Assembly: GCF_000348725.1 (NCBI RefSeq)
Contig: NC_020813.1
Coordinates: 1,178,001 to 1,242,000 of the forward strand
DNA length: 64,000 nucleotides
DNA from: Pseudobdellovibrio exovorus JSS
GTDB lineage: Bacteria; Bdellovibrionota; Bdellovibrionia; Bdellovibrionales; Bdellovibrionaceae
Reading direction: 5' to 3'
This document shows positions 52,787 through 61,690 of this stretch, piece by piece. The position numbers and the translations under genes were made by a program. Under the pieces are notes generated by a model. That model was not told the DNA's origin and did not search any database. It saw only the letters and a program-made list of their open reading frames with translations. The stretch's first letter is position 1; every line of letters starts with the position of its first letter.

Positions 52787-54108
52787 AATACAGTGCAGGG
52801 ATTTGGATTCTTATTCTGACTGAAGATGCTCATAAGATCGAGTACATCCCAGAGCAAAAACTGAAGTATTTAAATTTGCAGGATAGAATCTCAGACCTTA
52901 TAGGAACAGTACTTGAACGTGTGAAGGCCATAAAAGCGGTACTGATTAACTATTCAGAGGATCAATTTCAAAAAAGCATTCCTTTATCCTTAAAAAATAA
53001 AACAAGTTTTGTTGCAAGGTCTAATGATTGTGAGATTTTTTATGATGAAGTCACGCAAAAGGTGCGCGTTTCGCGGGACGAGCAAAAGTTTCCATTAAAA
53101 GTTCTTATCGTGGATGATTCGGCCACAATGCGGGCGATTTTAAAGAAAATCATTCAATCCGATTCACGCTTTCAAGTAACACATGAAACAGGAAGCCCGA
53201 ATGAGGCGTTAAATTTAATTCGTCAGAATGAGTTTGATCTCATCACTATGGATCTGCACATGCCAGAAATGACGGGAGCCGATTTAATAAAGTTATACTT
53301 TGCTGAAAAGAAGATACCTACAGTAGTTATCAGTTCTTTGCGTGCAGAAGAATCTGATCTTGTTTTGCAGAGTTTAGAAAATGGAGCGGTAGATTATCTA
53401 CAAAAACCAGAACAGAGTCATTTGTCAGATGTTGGACACGAGATCATTCAAAGGCTTTTGACGGCGGCTTCTGCGCAAGTCAGCAGTCATCATACGACGA
53501 TCAAAAACACGCGACATGATTTTCGCAGTGTTCAGGGTTTGCTTTGTATAGGGGCTTCAACGGGTGGAACTCAGGCGATAAAAAACGTTCTTCAGCAGTT
53601 TGGGGCGCATATTCCTCCGACGGTCATTGTTCAACATATTCCGGCGGTCTTTTCAAAGGCCTTCGCGGATCGACTGAATCAACTTTTCTCGTTCGAAGTC
53701 AAAGAGGCTGAAGATGGCGATTTGATTTTACCTGATCGTGTGCTGATTGCTCCTGGAGGTAAGCAGATGCGTGTGGTTCGCTCAGGAAGTGGGATGAAAG
53801 TTCGCGTAGAAGAAGCTCCACCAGTCAATCGTCATAAGCCCTCAGTCGATTATCTTTTTAGATCTGTAGTTGATTTTTGTGACTCTGTGCGCGTCGTGGG
53901 TGTGATCTTAACAGGTATGGGTGCCGACGGAGCCGAGGGGCTATTCCAACTTAAGCAACGGGGAGCCTATACAGTGGCTCAAGATGAAAAAACATCTGTC
54001 GTCTATGGGATGCCACGTGAAGCGGTCGAACGTAAAGCTGTTAAAAAAGTGACATCGGTTTTTAACATGGCAGAAGAGATCTTCCGTGGATTTGGACCAG
54101 AACGATAA
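52783..54108 (+). CDS. cheB: CheB methylesterase with extra N-terminal domain
   Basis: The 441-residue protein has an unusual extension (residues 1-100), then a receiver (D111/D112, D157 in MDLHMP, KP 208-209), a linker, and the CheB catalytic domain with S259 (GASTGGT), H285 (VQHIP) and D382 (GMGADG). It removes methyl groups from chemoreceptors after phosphorylation by CheA. The N-terminal extension resembles nothing I can name. No cheD lies in the cluster. Overlaps cheR by ATGA. Confidence 0.92.
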   Translation: MKYSAGIWILILTEDAHKIEYIPEQKLKYLNLQDRISDLIGTVLERVKAIKAVLINYSEDQFQKSIPLSLKNKTSFVARSNDCEIFYDEVTQKVRVSRDEQKFPLKVLIVDDSATMRAILKKIIQSDSRFQVTHETGSPNEALNLIRQNEFDLITMDLHMPEMTGADLIKLYFAEKKIPTVVISSLRAEESDLVLQSLENGAVDYLQKPEQSHLSDVGHEIIQRLLTAASAQVSSHHTTIKNTRHDFRSVQGLLCIGASTGGTQAIKNVLQQFGAHIPPTVIVQHIPAVFSKAFADRLNQLFSFEVKEAEDGDLILPDRVLIAPGGKQMRVVRSGSGMKVRVEEAPPVNRHKPSVDYLFRSVVDFCDSVRVVGVILTGMGADGAEGLFQLKQRGAYTVAQDEKTSVVYGMPREAVERKAVKKVTSVFNMAEEIFRGFGPER

Positions 54109-54256
54109 TCGAAACTATAAAGTGTTACGACCATTGAAAAAAGAAAGTCATTTGATATAATTTTTTTGTTTAGTAGTGATTTGTTAATAGTGCAATAAAG
54201 AATCCATTAGTACGTATGTGGAGTTGTGCTGCAAAAGCATGACAGTAGGATGAAAA

Positions 54257-54991
54257 ATGGCAACTAAAATGACAGAAAAAATGACTGACAAGATATCAGA
54301 TAAGAAGAAGCTTCTCATCGTAGATGATGATAAGTATGTCTGCGACGCGTATTCACAGAGCTTACAGGACGATTTTGATGTGATCACGACAGAAGACGCC
54401 AGTATTGCTTATAAGATTTCAGTACAAAATCACGTGGATGCGATACTTCTTGATATTAATCTAGGAGATCAGGATGGGATTGAACTCTGTCGCCAGTTAC
54501 GCCAGAATCCGCTGTCGCAAAAGATTCCTATCTTGTTAATGACAGGATTTACTAATCGAGAAAAGATCTTAGCGTCATTTCGCGGAGGTGCCGATGACTA
54601 TATCGAAAAGCCAATCGAGCCAGAAATTTTAGTTGAAAGAATCAATGCCCGTATTCGACGTATAGAAGATATTGGCGGACGTTCAGACAGTATTGGTAAT
54701 CTAAAAGTTTTCTTTGATAGGAATGAAATTGAGCTCAATGGTAAAGTGCATGGTCTTAGCCAGATTGAGCTATCACTCCTTAAGATTTTTGTCATGAATG
54801 TAAATAAAAAAGTAAGTCGAGAAGACATTTTAAGCATAGTATGGAAAAACACTGTGGTCGAGCAAAGAACAGTCGATGTGCATATCAGCACATTAAGAAA
54901 AAAATTGAAAGACTTCAATCATCAGATTGATTCCCTATATGGAAGTGGTTATATCCTTCGCCCGCGTAGTGTTGTCGGACGAGCACTATAA
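54257..54991 (+). CDS. OmpR/PhoB-type response regulator
   Basis: The 244-residue protein has a receiver (IVDDD at 21-25, phospho-acceptor D66 in LLDINLG, K in IEKPIEPE) and a C-terminal winged helix with LSQIELSLLKIFVMN, SREDILSIVW and VVEQRTVDVHISTLRKKL. It should control transcription when phosphorylated. The histidine kinase gene begins 3 bases later, so the two form a two-component pair. An N-terminal Lys/Thr/Met-rich leader of about 17 residues precedes the receiver. Confidence 0.92.
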   Translation: MATKMTEKMTDKISDKKKLLIVDDDKYVCDAYSQSLQDDFDVITTEDASIAYKISVQNHVDAILLDINLGDQDGIELCRQLRQNPLSQKIPILLMTGFTNREKILASFRGGADDYIEKPIEPEILVERINARIRRIEDIGGRSDSIGNLKVFFDRNEIELNGKVHGLSQIELSLLKIFVMNVNKKVSREDILSIVWKNTVVEQRTVDVHISTLRKKLKDFNHQIDSLYGSGYILRPRSVVGRAL

Positions 54992-54994
54992 TTC

Positions 54995-56710
54995 GTGACA
55001 ACGCGAGTACGAAACTATTTTAAAATTACACAAAAAGTCATGTGGGCTCTGTCTGCATTGGTATTTTTACTGACGACTGGGGCTTTCGTGTTTCAATTGA
55101 AAATTATACCTGAAAGATCTTTGATCGCCATTCAGGCGGCGTTAATATTGGGACTACTCTGTCTATTTTGGGTGCCCACCATATTTTCACAGGTGCGAAG
55201 TCGGTCGAATAAAAGCAAAACCGAAAAAGAGTCACATCAAAGACGAGAGTTTTTAGAAAAGCTTTTTTCTTCTTTAGAAGAAGTGGCGATCATATCCGTT
55301 GCAGATCAATCTGGAAAAATTATTTTTGCAAATAGACAGTTCTGTAAAATATCAGGTTACTCAGTAGATGAATTAATCGGCCAAGACCACAGAATTGTAA
55401 ATTCTGGATATCATCCTTCTGACTTTTTTAAAACTATGTGGATGACTATAAAAAACGGAGATGTTTGGCAGGGAGAGGTGAAGAACCTTAAAAAAGAAGG
55501 AGGATATTACTGGGTTAAAACCTATGTTGTTCCTTTATTTGATCCTGAACGAAATATGAATGAATATGTTTCTTTCCGTTTTGATATTACTTCTGAAAAA
55601 GAATTCGAAGAGATCTACAGACAAGAACATCTTAAAAATATCCATATGAATCGCTTAGCAGCCTTGGGGGAAATGGTGGGCACTACGGCCCATGAAATTA
55701 ATAATCCTATGGCGGCGATTGGGGCTTACCTCTCTTTTATGAGCAAGTGTCTGAAGTCAGAAGATGTGACTCAGTATTCTGATGAACTGAATGATAACAT
55801 CATCAAAGCCCGTATACAAATTCAGCGAATATTGAAAATTATTAATGGCCTCAGAGAGTTTGTGCGATCCGGAGAAAATATTGAAGCGGAAGTGGTGAGT
55901 CTGCAATCCATTATAGAAAATGCAGTGACTTTGTGCTCCGGAGAGATCAGCAAGAAAAACGTAACAGTCAAGGTTGATATTCAAGAGACTATTGTCCGCG
56001 TGAATCCAGTGCAACTCGAGCAAGTTTTTGTGAACTTGATTATGAATGCTTTGGATGCTGTAGCGACCTTGCAAGACAAGTGGATAGAAATAAATTCTAG
56101 ATGGATTTCTGATCAAACAATTGAAGTCAGAGTTGTAGACTCTGGATTTGGAATTGATGCTAAAGTTGCTGAACGTATCATGCTGCCATTTTTCAGCACA
56201 AAAAATAAAGGCTCCGGAACGGGATTGGGTTTGAGTATTTCTCGGGGCATTGTCGAGCAACAAAATGGTCAGCTGTATCTAGATCAGAAGTCGCCCAATA
56301 CGGCATTTGTTATTCGATTGCCTATCTATCTCGTTTCATCATCGCATCATATTGAAGATCTTATTGGGCACCATATTCGTCATCGTCAGAAGATTATTGA
56401 GCTGCTCAATAGTAATTTCATCATAGATCCTGAAAGTGGATTTGAAGAGGTAGTGGCTGATATCGGGAAATGGTATGAGGCGATCGAACAGGGCTATCGT
56501 CAAGATCCCAACTTTGTTAAAATACAGAAGCTCTACCCAGAGTTTATTCAGTCAGTGCGTTCATTATTAAAACGTTCGCAATCTAATGATCGAACTGTTG
56601 TTTACGATGCGGCTCAAGGTTCATCATCAAGCTATGATTTACAATCCAGAAAAATCGTGAGCTGCCTGCAAGCGTTTAAGTCCGTGCAAATAAAGAGTCA
56701 TGTGGTATGA
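54995..56710 (+). CDS. Membrane PAS histidine kinase with CZB-like tail
   Basis: GTG start at 54995 gives 571 residues: two TM helices (about 13-35 and 42-65), a PAS domain (90-200: IIFANRQFCKISGYSVDELIGQDHR), a HisKA region with H233 in TTAHEINNP, and an ATPase domain (N box NLIMNALDAV, GFGID, GTGLGLSI). A C-terminal extension of about 120 residues (GHHIRHRQK, DIGKWYEAI, LYPEFIQS) resembles the chemoreceptor zinc-binding (CZB) fold but lacks some ligands. Partner of the OmpR-type regulator upstream. Confidence 0.9.
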   Translation: MTTRVRNYFKITQKVMWALSALVFLLTTGAFVFQLKIIPERSLIAIQAALILGLLCLFWVPTIFSQVRSRSNKSKTEKESHQRREFLEKLFSSLEEVAIISVADQSGKIIFANRQFCKISGYSVDELIGQDHRIVNSGYHPSDFFKTMWMTIKNGDVWQGEVKNLKKEGGYYWVKTYVVPLFDPERNMNEYVSFRFDITSEKEFEEIYRQEHLKNIHMNRLAALGEMVGTTAHEINNPMAAIGAYLSFMSKCLKSEDVTQYSDELNDNIIKARIQIQRILKIINGLREFVRSGENIEAEVVSLQSIIENAVTLCSGEISKKNVTVKVDIQETIVRVNPVQLEQVFVNLIMNALDAVATLQDKWIEINSRWISDQTIEVRVVDSGFGIDAKVAERIMLPFFSTKNKGSGTGLGLSISRGIVEQQNGQLYLDQKSPNTAFVIRLPIYLVSSSHHIEDLIGHHIRHRQKIIELLNSNFIIDPESGFEEVVADIGKWYEAIEQGYRQDPNFVKIQKLYPEFIQSVRSLLKRSQSNDRTVVYDAAQGSSSSYDLQSRKIVSCLQAFKSVQIKSHVV

Positions 56711-56732
56711 TTTTTTATTCTATGGGGGTAAA

Positions 56733-57086
56733 ATGTCAGCGGGAGACTGGAAAGAAATGCATGCGGCCGCTACGCGCGGAGATTTAAATCTAGTTCGATA
56801 TCATATCCAAAATGGTGTGAACCCTAACTACCAGCACCCTGAAATTATGTCGACTCCCTTGGTGGCGAGTATTCTGAATAGTCATCAAGATATTTCTTTA
56901 TATCTTTTAGATAATGGGGCAGATCCGAATCTGTTGTCTGAGTTTGATAACATGACTCCTTTTCAAGCGATTCGTCATCAACCAGATGAGGTTGTCTTTG
57001 CAAAACTGGTAGAGCAAGGAATGGCTCAATCTGAGTCGTGGTTTGGCCGTTTACAGTCTTGGATCAGAGGAATTTTTAAAAGTTAA
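56733..57086 (+). CDS. Small ankyrin-repeat protein
   Basis: ATG at 56733 (after GGGGG) gives about 117 residues. Two to three ankyrin repeats are seen: MHAAATRGDLNLVRYHIQNGVNPN and PLVASILNSHQDISLYLLDNGADPN, then TPFQAIRHQPDEVVFAKLVEQG. It probably mediates protein contact in the cytoplasm. It lies 22 bases after the kinase stop and is the last gene before a strong terminator. Confidence 0.85.
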   Translation: MSAGDWKEMHAAATRGDLNLVRYHIQNGVNPNYQHPEIMSTPLVASILNSHQDISLYLLDNGADPNLLSEFDNMTPFQAIRHQPDEVVFAKLVEQGMAQSESWFGRLQSWIRGIFKS

Positions 57087-57092
57087 ATAGCC

Positions 57093-57135
57093 TCACAACC
57101 TTGGTCTAGACCGTGAGGTTGTGATTTTTCTTTTT
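57093..57135 (+). terminator. Rho-independent terminator of the signalling operon
   Basis: Stem TCACAACCT (57093-57101) / AGGTTGTGA (57116-57124), followed by TTTTTCTTTTT. It lies 6 bases after the ankyrin-gene stop. Confidence 0.88.
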
Positions 57136-57158
57136 CCTATGCATGATGAATAGAGATC

Positions 57159-58241
57159 ATGCGCATAGAGAGTGAAAAAATAAAACTATTAGGATTCGAT
57201 GCCGCGAAGATCAAGGGGTTAAAGCCGGATCAAGCGGAAATGCTAAAGCATATGCAAGCCTCTGCCAGTGTGGTGGATATTGTGCAGGCCTTTTACTCTC
57301 AGGGGCGCTTGATTTCTTTCTTATCCCTTTTAGATTTGCTACAGGTATTACTTTCTATTAAAGCCATTGCTAACCCTGCCTTTTATAATTACTTCTTACC
57401 GCAGGAAGATCAAAGACAGATTTCAGAAGCGCAGATTGTGACCACAGTGACGGGGACACAGTTTGATAAAAATCGTCTAGCACATGTGCCTTTTCTTCGT
57501 TCGTTAAATGCGGACTTGCTCAATATATTTTTGCAAAATTCAAGTGTAATGCAAGTTCCTGAGGGCGTTGTCTTCTGTCAGGAAGGAGCCGATCAGCGAT
57601 CGCTCTTGGTTTTACTTAAGGGGCAGGCCAGTGTCTATAAGCGCCAAGCGGATGGGAAGCAAAAAAAGTTAGTCGTTCTTAATGAAAATAGTTTGTTCGG
57701 CGAGGCGGCCTTCTTTTTTGGAACTCCTAGATCGGCAACAGTTGTTGCGGATACAGCTTGCGAAATTTTAATTATTCGCTACGTGCCAGCTCTTTATGAT
57801 GGTGCTATTAAAACTGAAAAAGCTCAGCAGTTGCAATGGAGAATATGGGCTGTCCATGCACTTTTAAAGTCTGAAATTTTCAGTGATCTACCGCAAGAGT
57901 GTTTTGATGCTCTGATTTTTGCCGGAGAAATGAAATCCTTCACTAAAGATACTGTATTCTGTCGACAAGGTGATGTAGGTGAAGTCTGTTATATCATCGT
58001 GCAAGGTAGAGTTCAGATTATTAAAGATCAAAAGAGTGTGGCTCATCTTGAGCAAGGTGACTGTTTTGGTGAATTAGCTTTGATGGTGACAGGTGGAAAA
58101 AGAACGGCAACTGTGCAGGCGGAAAGCGATGGTATCGTGCTTGAGATTCATCGTTCACATTTTTATCGTCTATTGGCGCAAAATCTACTTTTAGCCTGTG
58201 GTTTTGAGCGCGTGGCTCGCAAAAGGAATCCGCAGCGCTAG
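57159..58241 (+). CDS. Double cyclic-nucleotide-binding-domain protein
   Basis: The 360-residue protein has an N-terminal helical region (1-100) and two cNMP-binding domains (about 120-220 and 240-345). Phosphate-binding cassettes are LFGEAAFFFGTPRSATVV and CFGELALMVTGGKRTATVQ. There is no HTH or catalytic domain, so it may be a signalling adaptor like PKA regulatory subunits. The short single-domain cNMP protein at 2766 is similar in type. It follows a terminator and has its own transcription unit. Confidence 0.86.
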   Translation: MRIESEKIKLLGFDAAKIKGLKPDQAEMLKHMQASASVVDIVQAFYSQGRLISFLSLLDLLQVLLSIKAIANPAFYNYFLPQEDQRQISEAQIVTTVTGTQFDKNRLAHVPFLRSLNADLLNIFLQNSSVMQVPEGVVFCQEGADQRSLLVLLKGQASVYKRQADGKQKKLVVLNENSLFGEAAFFFGTPRSATVVADTACEILIIRYVPALYDGAIKTEKAQQLQWRIWAVHALLKSEIFSDLPQECFDALIFAGEMKSFTKDTVFCRQGDVGEVCYIIVQGRVQIIKDQKSVAHLEQGDCFGELALMVTGGKRTATVQAESDGIVLEIHRSHFYRLLAQNLLLACGFERVARKRNPQR

Positions 58242-58550
58242 CAGTTCGTAATGATACAAACTTTGTCTCGCAGTAAATCGCTCTTCAAAAAAATAAGAAT
58301 AACCTCTCAGTAACTGTCTAAAAAATATCAGACCAAAAAGTAGACAGTTGTTTCCTTTTGATAATTCTAAAACATTTAATCCAATTCTTATTTTTTCCCT
58401 GCAGTTAAAGCGTCGAAGTACCGAACAGTCTATAAATGTTTGACAGTCGTCAACGCTATAAACTCTTGCTAGAGAAATTAACAGGTGTGGGTATATGATC
58501 AAAAGCAAGGGGAATTTAAATTTATTTTTAATAGTTGTTGTGGGGGGAAC
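58242..58550. other. Intergenic stretch with a long inverted repeat
   Basis: No gene is convincing in this 309-base gap (a minus-strand open frame across it has no coding character). It has a perfect 9-bp inverted repeat AACTGTCTA (58312-58320) / TAGACAGTT (58341-58349) with a 20-base loop. ACAGTCTA-like words recur downstream near 58430. Promoter and regulatory sites for the large gene at 58551 are expected here. The start codon is preceded by GGGGGGAA. Confidence 0.45.
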
Positions 58551-61500
58551 GTGAAAATAAAAAAACCAAACCTTGGTAAGCTTAAGAAGTATTTGCGTAT
58601 CAGTGCTTTTGTAGCTGTTTTCGGTGTAGTAGGCGTTGCCTACCAAAACTGTAGTCAGCCTTCGACTGGATTTGAAGATATGTCTTCAATGAAGTTATCT
58701 GCACTGTCGTCTGAGGACGATCTTTTCAATATGTTACAAGAGGCGCGTGAACTGAGCGCCCTTTTAAGAACATTTGATCTGAACGCGGATAAGGCGTCTG
58801 ATATTTTAAAACAGGCCCCATCTGTGGCACAGCAATTAAGTGCACAGGCCGATATGATTGAAAAAGCAATCGTGGTAGATAAGACTCCAACGAATAGTAA
58901 TGTGGTTTTAAAAGAAGTGGACACTTTGGTGAATCTATTAAGTAAGGCGCGCGACGTGCGTGTGACTTACGATTCGATTCGCCGTGATACTTTGTTGTCA
59001 TTGCGTATTGATCAGGTTGAAGCCAACCTAGACCGTGCGGTTCAAGAATTAGCAGCACTGGGTGGAGCTTTTAATCAGTTTAAAAATGCTATTACAGCGC
59101 GTGTTGATGGTTTAGTTGCTCAAATGAAAATTTGGGAAAACCGTGTAGATCTTATCGATCAGACCATCGCGGATCTAGCAGCTAAAAGTGAAGCTGAAGA
59201 TCTAGCTTTAAAAGCGGCATTAAATGCTCTTAAAAGCTACACAGAAAATGAATTGGCTGGCGTAAAAGATCGCAGTCAGCAATTACAAGAAAGTATTGAT
59301 CAGCAAGCGAAAGATCATTCAAAACTAGTAGAAGAGTTACGATTAGCTCAAGAAGAGATGTCACGCTTGGGTGATATTTCAGGTCGTATGTGCTCGTACG
59401 ATTCAAATGGTAATATTGCCGATGCACGTATTAAATGTACGTCATCTAGTCAAAGTAACTGCTGCTTAACAGTTGAAGTTATTAACTGTTCTGAATTGTT
59501 TGCGGGATCGCCTGCGGCATTAAATCAGTGTGGTATCTTGTTAACTGTGATCAAAAATCATGATCAACAACTACAAGCGATCAAAGCAGTTGATGAAAGA
59601 CAAAATGAAGCTTTGGGTAGCTTAACTGCAAGTGTTGATCGTATTATTGGTGATATTTCAGTTATCAATAACAACGTATTAACTTTGGCTAATGGTGTTG
59701 ATAAAATCAAAGCTGTGACAGATGAGTTAGCAAATCAAGTTGGCAGCATTAAAGATACAATGAAGAAAAATGACGAAGAGGTTAAAGCTCGTTTAGCTGA
59801 TTTAGATACTCGTACATTATTGTTAGAGTTCAAAGCTAATCGTAGTGAAGTGATCCATGGATTGCAAGCGCGTGCTAATGCGACATTGGCTTGGGCTACT
59901 CTACGCTACGCTCACGTGAATGATGCTTTCTGTGTAAATCGTCGTAACCAAGCTTTGGCGATGTTCGATTACAAAGTGGCTCGTCAAAACTGGGAATACT
60001 GCTTAGAAAAACGTGCTATCGTGACGTTGGCTCAATCTATGGCAAGTGTTGCTAATTCTTACGCGGGTATGTTGGGTTCATTGAATGTCGATACAGACTG
60101 TACGGCTCAAGTTAATGGAAAGCCAGCCTCATCATTGACTAACTCTGAATTAATGAATGATGCTGTTCTACAAGAAGTTAACAACAAGTGTACTTCTGGT
60201 GGTCAAGTGGTAGCGCGTGCTTTGATGTTGAACATCGTACGCTACTTAAAACAAATTGGTCCAGACCATCGTACTTATGAGTCGATGAGTTCGGCTTCAA
60301 AAGCAGTGAACATCGCTTTCTTTGGTACAGACTGGGTACAGGTTTCTGAACAACAACGTAAAGAATTTAATGAAATCGACCCAACAAGTAATTTATTAAA
60401 AGACACGCCTTATGGAAAAGTTGAGCGTCTGTTTGTCTACAACTACTATGCAACAGCTTTCCGTGATGCTAATGGTAAATTCATTACAGATCCAAACAAA
60501 GTAAACGTAAATGTATCGGGTTCGATCTTTACTGAGCAACAGATTTTAGCGGGTAACCAAGTCGGTAAGAACTTAGCAGACTTCGTGCAACGTGTAAGAT
60601 CGTTAGAAGCAGAAAGCTATTGTACAGATTGTGGTTTCAAAGTGGGTGGTCGTAATAATCCAGACAGCAACAAAAGTACTTTAGTGATCACTCATGGTGC
60701 TGGTAAGTCTCGCTTCTTCTTCCCGAACGATCCGAAGTCAGATATGTGTCCTGTAGACGACAACGTAGTGATCCGTCATAACAATGGTAAGCACTATATC
60801 TATCACTTAAAGTTCGATACTTATGGTAACGATATTTTAACTCCGCACTTAACTCAGGGTTTACATACGGTAATTGCAGAAAATGATTCTGACTTAAACG
60901 CAGGTAACTTTAACTACTGTCATTACGATAAAGATGTAAAAATTGAACGCGCAGGTTTAGATATGGCTTCTATTCCTAGTCGTTGGACAATTCGTGCAAC
61001 TCGTCCTTATGCGCAAGCTTATGGACGTCCATTGTGTACGAAGTTGACGGCAGTGTGTGCGGTTCGTAATGGTGAATGGCAAGCTCCAGCTTCAGTAGCT
61101 AGCATGACAGTGGCAGATTTAAATAACCCTGCAACTCAAAATGTATTGACTCGCTACTTGAGCGGATTCCCTGTTCCAGTAATCGGGGCTATGTGTTCTG
61201 TGCAAACTCCGGCAATTGGTGCTCCAGCTCCGGTTTACCAAGCGACTCGTAATATCGCGTCTGTAGATACAGCTCGTGGATTAAGACATGCATGGTCGAA
61301 TCCTGCAGGTAATAATGCGACTGTGCGTGCACAGGGTTATATTATTCCAGGTTCAACGCAGTTGTTAGGTTCTTCATACTGGCCATTGCAAGATGGTGCA
61401 TTGCCATACACTGGTGAGCGCATTATGTTAAGCCAAAGCAAACCTTTCGCGGCGGAATCGTCGTCTGCAGTGTTAACTTCTACGAAGTATGTCCGTGAAG

Positions 61501-61595
61501 TGGATACGATGTCATCGTTGACTGTGCAAGAGTGTAGTCACTGCCCAGCTAATTTAAAAATGTTAGGTGGATGTAGCGTAGCCGCTCCTCAGTAA
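58551..61595 (+). CDS. Large coiled-coil envelope protein with YQNC motif
   Basis: GTG at 58551 (Shine-Dalgarno GGGGGG) gives about 1014 residues and a Lys-rich N terminus with a hydrophobic helix ending in GVAYQNCSQPS. The Tyr-Gln-Asn-Cys after the helix looks like a divergent lipid-attachment or processing site. Residues about 60-420 are long helices (coiled coils) with Ala/Leu/Gln heptads; one CC segment (SNCCLTVEV) interrupts them. The C-terminal 550 residues are globular, with YCTDCGFK and ECSHCPANL. Codon use is rather uniform and suggests high expression. Probably spans the periplasm as a tether. Function unknown. Confidence 0.8.
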   Translation: MKIKKPNLGKLKKYLRISAFVAVFGVVGVAYQNCSQPSTGFEDMSSMKLSALSSEDDLFNMLQEARELSALLRTFDLNADKASDILKQAPSVAQQLSAQADMIEKAIVVDKTPTNSNVVLKEVDTLVNLLSKARDVRVTYDSIRRDTLLSLRIDQVEANLDRAVQELAALGGAFNQFKNAITARVDGLVAQMKIWENRVDLIDQTIADLAAKSEAEDLALKAALNALKSYTENELAGVKDRSQQLQESIDQQAKDHSKLVEELRLAQEEMSRLGDISGRMCSYDSNGNIADARIKCTSSSQSNCCLTVEVINCSELFAGSPAALNQCGILLTVIKNHDQQLQAIKAVDERQNEALGSLTASVDRIIGDISVINNNVLTLANGVDKIKAVTDELANQVGSIKDTMKKNDEEVKARLADLDTRTLLLEFKANRSEVIHGLQARANATLAWATLRYAHVNDAFCVNRRNQALAMFDYKVARQNWEYCLEKRAIVTLAQSMASVANSYAGMLGSLNVDTDCTAQVNGKPASSLTNSELMNDAVLQEVNNKCTSGGQVVARALMLNIVRYLKQIGPDHRTYESMSSASKAVNIAFFGTDWVQVSEQQRKEFNEIDPTSNLLKDTPYGKVERLFVYNYYATAFRDANGKFITDPNKVNVNVSGSIFTEQQILAGNQVGKNLADFVQRVRSLEAESYCTDCGFKVGGRNNPDSNKSTLVITHGAGKSRFFFPNDPKSDMCPVDDNVVIRHNNGKHYIYHLKFDTYGNDILTPHLTQGLHTVIAENDSDLNAGNFNYCHYDKDVKIERAGLDMASIPSRWTIRATRPYAQAYGRPLCTKLTAVCAVRNGEWQAPASVASMTVADLNNPATQNVLTRYLSGFPVPVIGAMCSVQTPAIGAPAPVYQATRNIASVDTARGLRHAWSNPAGNNATVRAQGYIIPGSTQLLGSSYWPLQDGALPYTGERIMLSQSKPFAAESSSAVLTSTKYVREVDTMSSLTVQECSHCPANLKMLGGCSVAAPQ

Positions 61596-61618
61596 TTCGC
61601 AGATAAGACATCACAGAA

Positions 61619-61655
61619 AAAAGGGCCAAGCCTTAGGGCGGGCCCTTTTTATTTT
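61619..61655 (+). terminator. Rho-independent terminator
   Basis: Stem AAGGGCC (61621-61627) / GGCCCTT (61641-61647) followed by TTTTATTTT. It lies 24 bases after the coiled-coil gene stop. Confidence 0.82.
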
Positions 61656-61690
61656 CTCAACGTTCAATTCAACCTATGCTAGGTTGAATC

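Noticed and set aside
55757-56263. 168-codon minus-strand frame inside the histidine kinase gene
   Set aside because: Opposite the conserved HisKA/ATPase region; no domain of its own.
58191-58646. 151-codon minus-strand frame across the gap before the coiled-coil gene
   Set aside because: Overlaps the ends of two good plus-strand genes and lacks a ribosome site; its composition is not protein-like.
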